Shown: positions 24,196-35,900 of the stretch, in pieces
Numbering within the stretch: position 1 is the stretch's first letter
Layout of the letters: each line of letters starts with the position of its first letter
Source: Tethya wilhelma
Taxonomy: Eukaryota; Porifera; Demospongiae; Tethyida; Tethyidae
Reading direction: 5' to 3'
NCBI GenBank assembly: GCA_964030475.1
Contig: CAXIPT010000005.1
Location: forward strand, 5,660,875-5,724,874
DNA: 64,000 bases
Notes under the pieces: model-generated
Seen by the model: only the letters and a program-made list of their open reading frames with translations
The model's database searches: none
Told to the model about the DNA's origin: nothing
Program-made: the position numbers and the translations under genes

Positions 24196-26970
24196 CTAGT
24201 ATCTCCTACTAGCTGGCCTGCCACCAGGAAGGCCTCCTATTCCTCCTTGCTGCTGCTTCTTCTCGCGATTCATTGTCGTCAACATCAGTGAGATGTAGGA
24301 GGTGAGGAGGTCATCCATCTTGTAGCCTAGACTGGTCTCACAGAGGAGCCGACTGCCACGAACGAGGTTTCCGATCGTCATGTGAAAGTAGTTTGATCCA
24401 CTGCTCCAGTTTGAGATTTTAGTGAACGGATGTGTTTCGAGTATGTCCTAGATTTGAACAGAAATTTTCAAATAAAAGTAGTCTAGACAAGTGGGGTGTA
24501 TGCATATACCTTTGACTGTGGATCAATGAGCATGACTCCAAGTTTGTTCACTCCAATAAGAAGTACCTCGGGGAACTTAGGCTCTGTGGATTGCTAAGGA
24601 TGGAAATAAAACAAGCTCAAAGGTGATCAAAGAAAGTGATTCTTCTCATACCTTCACTTCGAAGAAAGCAGACCCAAATGTTGGCCACCTGCTAACGTAC
24701 TTCAAGAACCCAATTTTGGCCTCTTCTTTGCTTCTGATGGATGACTGCTTGTTGAATTGAGCCACAATTGCTTTCTTCCACTCTTCAGGAGTGTAGGCTC
24801 TCATGATATCCATCGGAACAAGTTCACGAAGCATTTGACTAAAGAATAAATAGTGTAGTATTAGTGTGTGGGTGAGTGTGACTTCAATAGACTTACGGGA
24901 TGGCTTGGAATCGTTGTTTGTTATCTCCAAATTTGTAACGGTAAATGAATGCTCCCAGTACAGCTGCATCATCTCTGGTACACTTGTGGTAGCCTCTGAG
25001 ATACTTGGGAAGCTCTTGATGATAGTGGAATTTCACATCAGCTTTCTTGTCTTTACCAATGACCGTATTGGACCACAGCTTCTTCATGAAGAAGACTTGG
25101 TAGGCCAGATTAGGAGTTAGACCTAAATTCAATCAAGAGTTAAATTTTGAAAGCATCACACAATCGAAAGCTTTGGAACTTACCTTCTTTTCCAGGACGA
25201 GCTCTCTTCAACCACTCCGTTAGATGACGGACAAAGTCAAAGAAGAAATCTCCATCAGGAACACTGATGACTTTATCACTGATCTTAACGAATAGGGAGA
25301 AACCTTCAGCACTACGCAAACCCAATCGGTTAGCTATGCTGGCACAGAAGTCTTTGGATTGAGTGCTTGAATCCACTTCAAAGGCCTGAATTTAAATTCA
25401 TTATTATAATAATTTTATTGCATAAGTTTCAGTTTATAGTTATAATAATTATTATGTCACACATACCTCACTGGTTTCATCTGGGAAGTAAACTTTGTGA
25501 AAGATTTGGGTGGTCTTAAATGTGACATAAACACCAGCCTGTGGAAACAAAACCACGTACACATTCAATTAATCTCCTTATCAATGCTTTCAAACCATGT
25601 CCCAGCAATCTAAAGGACTTACGTACATTGTCTTTTACAGACTAGTGCTAGTATCTCCTACTAGCTGGCCTGCCACCAGGAAGGCCTCCTATCCCTCCTT
25701 GCTGCTGTTTCTTCTCGCGATTCATTGTCGTCAACATCAGTGAGATGTAGGAGGTGAGGAGGTCATCCATCTTGTAGCCTAGACTGGTCTCACAGAGGAG
25801 CCGACTGCCACGAACGAGGTTTCCGATCGTCATGTGAAAGTAGTTTGATCCACTGCTCCAGTTTGAGATTTTAGTGAATGGATGTGTTTCGAGTATGTCC
25901 TAGATTTGAACAGAAATTTTCAAATAAAAGTAGTCTAGACAAGTGGGGTGTATGCATATACCTTTGACTGTGGATCAATGAGCATGACTCCAAGTTTGTT
26001 TACTCCAATAAGAAGTACCTCGGGGAACTTAGGCTCTGTGGATTGCTAAGGATGGAAATAAAACAAACTCAAATCTGATCAAAGAAAGTGATTCTTCTCA
26101 TACCTTCACTTCAAAGAAAGCAGACCCAAATGTTGGCCACCTGCTAACGTACTTCAAGAACCCAATTTTGGCCTCTTCTTTGCTTCTGATGGATGACTGC
26201 TTGTTGAATTGAGCCACAATTGCTTTCTTCCATTCTTCAGGAGTGTAGGCTCTCATGATATCCATCGGAACAAGTTCACGAAGCATTTGACTAAAAAATA
26301 AATAGTGTAGTATTAGTGTGTGGGTGAGTGTGACTTCAATAGACTTACGGGATGGCTTGGAATCGTGCCTTGTTTTCTCCAAATTTGTATCGGTAAATGA
26401 ATGCTCCCAGTACAGCTGCATCATCCCTGGTACATTTGTGGTAGCCTCTGAGATACTTGGGAAGCTCTTGATGATAGTGGAATTTCACATCAGCTTTCTT
26501 GTCTTTACCAATGACCGTATTAGACCACAGCTTCTTCATGAAGAAGACTTGGTAGGCCAGATTAGGAGTTAGACCTGAATTCAATCAAGAGTTAAATTTT
26601 GAAAGCATCACACAATCGAAAGCTTTGGAACTTACCTTCTTTTCCTGGACGAGCTCTCTTCAACCACTCTGTTAGATGACGGACAAAGTCAAAGAAGAAA
26701 TCTCCATCAGGAACACTGATGACTTTATCACTGATCTTAACGAATAGGGAGAAACCTTCAGCACTACGCAAACCCAATCGGTTAGCTATGCTGGCACAGA
26801 AGTCTTTGGATTGAGTGCTTGAATCCACTTCAAAGGCCTGAATTTAAATTCATTATTATAATAATTTTATTGCATAAGTTTCAGTTTATAGTTATAATAA
26901 TAATTATTATTATGTCACACATACCTCACTGGTTTCATCTGGGAAGTAAACTTTGTGAAAGATCTGGGTG
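24065..26970 (-). repeat. 1452-base tandem duplication of the FERM2 exons
   Basis: 24065-25520 and 25517-26970 align with an offset of exactly 1452 bases and very few differences. The breakpoint is inside the exon encoding [13 protein letters not shown]: the downstream copy has only its 3' part (25478-25520). Confidence 0.9.
24196..25385 (-). pseudogene. Second copy of myosin VII FERM2 exons (3' duplicate)
   Basis: Exons 25184-25385, 24897-25122, 24652-24838, 24510-24593 and 24196-24447 encode the same C-terminal FERM and stop as the upstream copy, with intact splice sites and frame. It lies past the stop at 25648 and has lost the 5' part of the preceding exon, so it can be used only if exon 26925-27030 skips the first copy; both choices keep phase. 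Either redundant or an alternative last part. Confidence 0.7.
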
Positions 26971-29900
26971 GTCTTGTTCTGGATGGCATCCACTTCAACC
27001 AAGTGTGGAGGATAGCGACGGGCACCATTACTGTATAGAGAGAATAGACATTAATTTAACCACAAATCATCAATAATATACATGTCTGTCTATCTCACTG
27101 AATGGTCTTGTAGAGCCTCTGTTGGCAGTCTGTTGCAATTGAAACTCTGTGAACCTTGGAACGAAGGAACTGGTTCACCTCTTTCTGAAGAGTTGTGGAA
27201 CAAGGGAAGAGTCCTGTAGCCAACCAGAGCAGTTCCCACCCTCTCTCTTCACTAGCACGAGTGTTGTTTCCTGTCAGCTGCTTGATGAGTTGGCAATATA
27301 CCTCATCACGGAGTGGTTCCTGAATAGGTTGATGATCAAAGTATTGTAAAACATTATGGTATGAATAAGTAGCATTGTAGTTGTGTATTCACTTACATGG
27401 ACTAGAGCATGTTCAAAGACCTGATCAGTGAGCTCAGTTCCCAATCTCATCTTCTTTGAGGGGTAGTCACCCATGTATTTCAAGATACGTACACCGTGGT
27501 TAAGGAAATAACAAAATTACTACATGCAAAGCTAAACTATAAAGTTGCATACAAATACAGTTAGGCTCTAGGATCTAGGATATCAAGGAAGGAATCGCAG
27601 GCCTTCTGTTGAATCTCTTCAGATTGAGACAAAAGCTTCTTCAACAGAGGTTGCTTGATTGGATCCTATGCATATAAAAAAAGTGTGGATATATAGGAAT
27701 TAACATTGTTCAGCACAATTGCACACTAGTTTGCGCCCTCAGGCCAATACATATACAACAGCCCTCAGGAGTACAACTACCTTGCACACTAGTTAGTTAG
27801 TTAGTTAGTCTAGTAATGACTCAGTTGTACCATAGCCAGCATAGCTTGGTCACTATCATCAATTGGCCCACAATTGTAATGCTGATCAGGGTGGTTTAAA
27901 TTAAGAGCAACCACTTGTGTTATGGAATGCAGGCAACCTATGTGAGATTCTAAGTCTTTAGCATAAAAAATGAAGTAGTCATGTGCTAAACTTACTACTA
28001 AGTCTTGTGTACTTTTGTATTTGAACACAGTTTCCAGAGAACCAGAAAGTGTTGAGCCAACTTTAATTGACTACACAAAATAAGTTCTTTTCACAGTAAC
28101 TACATTTCTGTGAAACTTAACCTATAAATTCCAGCTTCTTGTAGGTAGAGTTCAAAGGTCATCTCTCCATGTGGCATTAAATGCATGCACATGTGCATTA
28201 GTCTACTCAGCATAGTAAATGTGGCTACTCAAGCAACTTTGTAGGGACTAACCCAGAGGAGATTGCAAGTGCGCAATTAGCGGATAACGTTGATTGCTTA
28301 AAAATTGCTGAGTCAGCGATCTTTTTAATATGTTTTCTCTGTGTACTGTGGGTATACCTCTGTAAATGTTGCTGAATCAGCAAAAAAGGATCACTGACTC
28401 AGCAATTTTTTTGAGCAATCAATGTTACTTACATAATCTCTAATTGCACACTTGCAACCTCCTCTGGGACTAACCAGTCTCTGAGCATCTCCACACTAGA
28501 TAAAAAATAAATGATCTTGTAGAAATATATTTTTTGCTATCCAAAACGGTGTAGTTGCTGAGTTTTGAGGCTTTTGTGCTTCTCTGAGCGCTTAGCTTCG
28601 AGGCCACGCCCATTGATCTGGTGTGCGTTATCTAAAATTCATTTTGAATGGAAGCAGCTCAGCTTAGCTGCATGGCTGCTGTTGCTGTTGCTCTTGGTCA
28701 GTGGTGCTTGGTAAGACAGAAAAGAATTGGCCTGATTTCCATATAAGCATATAGATGTATAATTTGGCATGCATAGATTTTCTGTGTGGCTAGCTAGCTC
28801 AGCTGCATCAGTGTGCATTGCCTGCATTGCTGCAAGCCAGCCTGCATCTCAGAGCATACTTCAAGTGTCTATGTAAGATAGGCACGGCGAAAAGCTAAAG
28901 CACATTTTACTACAGGTGGCAACAACCTACACGAAGGTAAGCTCACTATATCACTATGTTAATTTGTCAGCTAAAATCATAGCACACACAATTTATACGC
29001 AGTGGCCATGTATAAAACCAGCAAGCAAACTGAATAGTTTCACAGCTTGAAACTACTGCAGTAATGTTGGGTGTATGGATGGATGTCAATACTACTGGAT
29101 AACAAGAGCAGAAGCTAGAGCAGCCACCAGTGAGAGGCTCTAAACTGCAAAACCCTGAGCTCAGAGTCCGAGAAGCTATTGAACTGCCGACTGATAACTC
29201 AGAACTGATACAACAGCTAGCTGCTAAGATTCAACGCATGCATGATGCTGAAACCCCGGGCGTAGGTGGCCAGGAGAGTAACTGTTAACTGGCACGAGAG
29301 AATCAATGGAGTCCTGCCTGAGCAGTAATGAGAATAACTGCAGACTCATGATCAAAGAAATCAACAAGTATTAATTCTGTTAACAACCAATTCAGCCAAG
29401 TCAAGTGTCTCTTGTATAATTATGCCATGCTCTTTCACCAGTGCTATAACAAACAATATGCACTAGCCTCGTTCCCACATAACCTACTAGGCTCCCCTTT
29501 CACAGTGAGTATATAGGGAGAGCCTGCAACGAGTCTATTCCCACATGCAAAACTCTATGCGCATGGGCTTGCTCGTGCTCGCCCCACTCCATGCTTGCAT
29601 GCCACTAGTATACTCTTTTACACAGTGTATGCATGTATGTATTAAGTGCACTAGCTAGTTGAATGTGCTGAGGCTTGTGCACCAGCGGTGCTTTCATTTT
29701 TTTTTGAAATTTTTACTACTTGTACAAATACAGCTAATGTAGCTAAAACCACTTGTACACTGGCTTGCTATAGAGTTACTACTGGTGGTTACCAGGATAT
29801 TTAAACTTAGGTGATACCTTTGAAGTGTAACCTAGCTATGGTACAAGTGTGTGTACACTCTAGTGCTGACTCACCCTTGAGAATGCCCAGATTTCATCAG

Positions 29901-32900
29901 ACCTCTTCTTGAAGCCGCTATGAGACGGGGTACGAGAGAGGGTTCGTTTTGGTGGAGGACGGAAGTGGTCGATGGAGAATTCCTTGAGAGTGTACGGTTT
30001 ACCCTGGTCCTTGGGCATGGCCTCTTGAAGTGCAGGCTGAGTTATGGCAATGATCTTTTCAATGCCTTCACTGGACTGATTGGCAAACAGTGCCTGCAGG
30101 GACAAAAATGGATTCAATAAAGGATAAAGGTGACTAAGTTATAATGTAATCACTTAATGAAAGTTTCCCCCAATCAGTGATCATGATTATTCAGTGCTTA
30201 CCAAGACCTCTGCTGGAGGCCTGCTGATGGTTGGAAGCACATAGACACACTCAGCAGGGAAGTCTCCCTTGGTTTTTGTCCTAATGCACTCTCCATAGCA
30301 CCAACCAGACTTTATCACATCTTCTCCTTCAATTTCAAGGTGAATGAGGTCTCCCTTCTTGAAGCTAAGGAAAGCTGACCCTTCTCCTGAAAAGCGAAAA
30401 ATAAAGTTATCAATCATATCACTCACAGCTGGTTCATGATCAGTGCAGTTGGTTACTACCCTATATACACCCTGGCACTAACCTGGACTTGAGTAGTCCA
30501 TCATGGCAATAACATACTTGGACCTCTTTCTCAACCCCTCCAAGAAGTAGTTCACAAGATCCCTGATGACTTCTCCTTTCACTGATGTGAAGGTGTACTC
30601 ATGTGCCTAGATATGACGTGATATGAAACTCACAAGATAGTTGACATGGTTTTGTGAAGTTACCTTGACAGTTGCCAGAGTAAAGCTCTGTCCCTGTCCA
30701 CGGCTGGTTCGGCTGCTGGTACAGCTGGTGATCTCTGGGAAGGTGAACTCCAATAAGACATGTTCCTCATCATCAATAATGTACACTCCAGTCCAGTTCA
30801 CGGCAATGATGACCTCATTCTTACGAAGACTGGGACCAGAAAACCTACATGTAATTATAACCAGAACAACAACAATAACAAGAAAAAAAAATGGGTGACA
30901 GGGCCCAGTTCTGGAGGGTGACTATGCAGCCCGGTCTTCACCACAAAGTTTATACAGTAGGTCTCCCTTCTCAGACAGTCAGGTATCACTCCACTCCACT
31001 CCAGCTATCAATATCAGCTTTATAGGAGAAGGGTTTGAAGTTACCAGATGCCTCGTGGACAGTGTAATCATCAACTAGTCTTGGCCTTGTTTCGTTTCCT
31101 TTGTCTCCTCCCTGGTTTTCTTTAGACTCTGACACTGATTGATGTCAAAAGAAGTATATAGCTCAACAGGTCAACTTGGAGATGCTTAAGTGAATCTAGA
31201 GTCCACAGAAGAGGCCAAGTTTTTCACCCCATCATACAGTCTAGAGCCCACGACTTTTCAGGCTAGTCTTTGTTCAGGGTGTAAGTGCAAGTGTAAGTCA
31301 TGTACTGTTACAATGGTATCAACATGCAACTGCTCCTGATGAGTCAAATTCTGAATCTAATAGTAATGCTTCTATTTACTTTAAGTCAGCTTTGAAGCTA
31401 GAGATGCCTGTTCAACCTGGAGTACATTATATACAGTGTACTGTTGACTCAGCAGATGAAGAACCTATAGGTGGATACCTTAGTTCTGTAGTTGGAAGGC
31501 TAAAGAGAAGACTGAAGCTATCATCCTATATCTTGTGCATGTTTTCCCGTAACAACCCCGTCCATCAACTCTACTGGGCAGGCCTAAATTTTGCAACAGT
31601 AGCCCTTCCAATCGGGCTCCAATAGCCACTAGAAATAGATCTAACAGTAAACTCTGGACATAAGTTGTATGATTGTGTAAAAGCAAGAATATAAAGACAC
31701 TCTTGGTAATAGGGTTCATACTCAAGTTAGCCCATGCATGCATGGCAAATATCCTTAAAGTTTGTACAATGTAGACTATGCTGACGAGAATTATTATATA
31801 CAAAAAATTTAGCACTGTATATATACCATGCTATCATCATGACTATGCTATTTTCTGCTAAAGACCATGCAACTAACCTATAGACTTCGTAGAATCGTGA
31901 GAATAGAAGAGGCCACTTGAGTTGAGCATATTTCACTATCTCCTCCTTCACTCTTAAACGATCTACTCTGTTTCGCACATAAGGAGCCTATGAAGAGACA
32001 AATGTCATAACAGTACATCTAGTATTAGAATACAGTCCCCATACATACCCTCTTGTATGAGGCTTCAACCATTGACATCCATTTCTCCACTGTCCCTGCA
32101 CCAGCCAAGCAGGAATCAGGAATGACAGTTGGAAGCATATGCATAAGGCAATCCTGAAGAAGTTGGCTACCCATCTCAACATAGTACTGCTGAGCAGCAA
32201 TAGCAGCCAGATCTTCATTCTGTAAGCAATTAAAAAAAATCAAACTTCTGTGACACAAAACTTGACAAAATCTTGCCTTATCAAAGCGATATTCTCCAAA
32301 TTTAATCCCTCGAATCACTTGTTGGAAGATGAGGTTTGTTCCAACAGGATCATCAGCTGGGTTGTGCCATGGAGCAAATATCTCCTTGCGATAGAAAAAC
32401 CTCCATGGTGCAGTTCTCTCTTCTGTTCCTTTCTCTTTGGCATACTGCTCACACTGTGAAATGGCGTCCATTACATGGTCTCCTCCACTTCCTAGTGATG
32501 ACACCTGTGTTGCAATCATAGTGACACTAAACCATCAGCAATGCTGATTGGAATTAGGCCATACCTTGTCAAACAGAGCAATGTAGAGTGAGAAACCAAA
32601 GGAATCTTTGAGTCCAATCTTCTCAGAAAGTTGAGAACAAAGTTCTTTGGCAGTGGTGGCTGAGTCAACAAGGAGTGTCTTTGTGTTACCATCCATGAAG
32701 GTGATAGGCAGCATTAGTGGCTTCTTAGATTTTGTAGCCTGTACAAAGTGCAAATGAATCAAGTTATGTGTGCATTCAATGTTGTAAAACTCACCTGTAG
32801 TTCCAACCAGGAAGGAGGCTGGTGTCTCACTCCATTCATCATGGTCCTCCTCAGTCTCTCCTCACAGTAAGGGGCGTAACCAGGAGGCCCCTCACTGATG

Positions 32901-35900
32901 AAACAACGGAGGTACTTTGTGAGACGAGAGGAAGGAGCAAAACAGCCAACACAGAGGGAGAGAAGAACCCAGCCACGAGCATGAGAGGATTTGGACGAGT
33001 TCATACTCAACTGTTTGCAGATCTGACAGTAGATCTCATCTCTACACATGAAAATGGAAATGAAAACAGATTAATGTGTGCTAAGAAGACACAATATGAT
33101 GACAGTTTTATACCTCAGTTCTGGTTTAAGAATGCCATAGCCAATGATGAAGTGAAGTTTCTCCAGGTTAGTGGTTGGTCGCTGAATGGCTACTGAGGCT
33201 TCACGATCTTCACTTGAGTCTTTGATCTGTTCAACCATGTCTGGTGTCAGTTTGGACTTCTTCTTCAAGGTCAGGTTCAACAAGCGTTTTCGGAGGGTTT
33301 CCTTTTGCTTCTCACTTTCTAATTCACCAGTTACCTTTGTAAGAAGTGAGGAAATGGTGTGTATGTATGAAATAACTTTATGAGTTAATTAAACTTACAG
33401 CTGCAACTTGAGCCCCAATTTTTCTTCCAATGGACTCTCTCAACCTCTTTCCAAGACTCTGCTCCTTTGGATCAGGGGCTTTAGGTAGTTTTGGTTCAGC
33501 TAGATCACCCATGAAGCGAAGAATCATGATCCAAATCTCCATTGCAGCCTACAGGGGAGAATTGCTAACATTGTGTTGCACTGCAGTTTCATCACACTAA
33601 CAGTTCTATCCTGATTGTTCTTGAGACCCAGTAGTGGCTGACGAAGTGGTCGTCTAATGTAGGTGGGTGTGGCCTGTCCCTGGAAGTAAGTGGCAGCAAA
33701 CTTAGTAAACTTGTACCGAGACAAGTCTTCCTCCTCTGACTCATCAGGTAGGAGTATGGCAGACCCAACACCTAGAGGAAATATTTTCAAACTATGAAAC
33801 TTTTATGCTTACATTTAAACACAATTCTACTGACTGTTATCTGCTGTCTGTGCTTGGTCTCCTGGTAGGAATCCAAACATATCCTCGACAATCTTTGAGT
33901 CATCAACTGGCATGTTCTTGAGTGCTTCAGCCTCTTTCTCTCGTCTCTCTGCTTCTTCTCTCTTTGCAGCAGCTTCTAGCTTTAATCTCTCTCTTTCCTC
34001 CCCTTGTTCCCTCTCTATTTGAGCCAAGCGTTCCTGTAAGAAGAAATTTAGGGAGTAACTTAGTATGTCAGGATGAAAAATTTTCTGCTACATACTATAC
34101 AGAATTGAATTCTCAACCATTCAGTTGTCAGAGGTAACTATATACCAGCTAGCTACAAGGTACCCATCCTACAAAATACTCCACTGTAATCACTATTTAT
34201 TTCAATACCACATCTATGATATTTTTTACAAATATATTTTTCACCAACCTTGTGGAGTCTTTCTGCCTCACGTCTAGCCTCCTCCTCTGCCATCTGCCTT
34301 TTGAGTCTCTCTTCTTCCTCCCTTCGGAGATACTCTGACTGTTCCCTCCTCTTCTTCTCAATTCTCAACTGATTCACTCTCTTGATGGCAATCAGCTTCC
34401 TGAACTGGCTCTGCAGTTTGATCACGCTGTAGAGTCGCCTTCTGAATCGTCGCCGAGCGATATACCCACGGCAGAACTTTTGGAAGGAATACACACGATT
34501 TCTCATGAATCGATAGTTTCTTGTCAGCTTGCGAGCTTTCCACGTTGCTTGGAAACGGTTGAAACCACACCTCATCTAGGAGCAACAGATATAATAAACC
34601 ACTTACTTGCATTTTACAGATGAAAGATACTTACAATCCTCCAGTTGCGGGTTGCTAGGTATCTATGATAGTTCTTTTGGATGATCACAGTGGCCTTTCT
34701 CATAGCCAAGAATCTTCGACGAAGGAAATATCCTCTCACTCTCTTCTGAATGACCACAGTGGCCTTTCTCATAGCCAAGAATCTTCGACGAAGGAAATAT
34801 CCTCTCACTCTCTTCTGGATGAGTATGACAAAGCCTGTAAGAACCTTGTCTCTCTCATTCTCAATGAACAGATCATCAGCATCCTGAGTAAATGAAGACA
34901 CACAAATACAAATTAAAATGTAGAATGATATAGATTATTCTTATCTATTTTGTACCTTGAGGAATACTTTGGGCTGTCCAATCTGCCAATCATGATCATC
35001 TGCTGTCTGGGCTGGTAGGAATCCAAACATATCCTCGACAATCTTGGAGTCATCAACTGGCATGTTCTTGAGTGCTTCAGCTTCTTTCTCTCGTCGACGT
35101 CTCTCAGCTTCTTCTCTCTTGGCAGCAGCTTCTTGTTGGTTTCTAATTGTATCTGTACTCATTATCTTTCCTAAAGATCTCTGACCTTGTATACTGAGTT
35201 CAGTCTGCATATGTATAAGTAAGCAGTAAGTATTTATGATTATAATTATTTCTATAAAAGCCTTACAATCTCCTTTTCATGTCTCCTCAATAATCTTTGT
35301 ATTGTTTCTAAATGCAGTTTCTGTTGGGATGTATCTTCTTTAATTTTTCTCTGGTCAAGTTTCAATTTGATCACTGTAGTGATTAGAGTGAGTAGCTTTT
35401 GCTCGCTGTCATATTCTTCCTTCATTTTTTCAGCTGAGAGTTGTTCTTGTGACTTAAGTTTTGCTATTTCTCTTTCTTGCTTAGCAATCTTCTCCGAAAG
35501 TTGGTAGATCTCTTTCTCCTTATCCCTCACCTTCTGACTGTATGATTCTATTTCTTGTTTTGTTTTGCTTGCCTCCTCCATAGCAATGTCTCGCTGGATC
35601 TATAGTATAATAGTGTATATACCCATTAGTCATTTATTGGTTTCTTATGTGTTTACTTACTTCAACTTGCTTTAAGCGCTGTTCATGTGATATAGATGCA
35701 GCATTAGTTTCAATCAATTTTTTATTCATCTCTTCTTGTTGTTCATCAAAGGACTGTCTCAATCTTTCCACCTCTCTTTCCAACTCAATCACCTGATCAG
35801 ATTTAGCATTTAATTCCTTCACCCTTTCATTCAGTTTTTCTTCTTTGTCCTTGAGCTGTTGTTTTGTAGAATCAAGTTCTGTTTCTTTTTGAAAGAGTTC

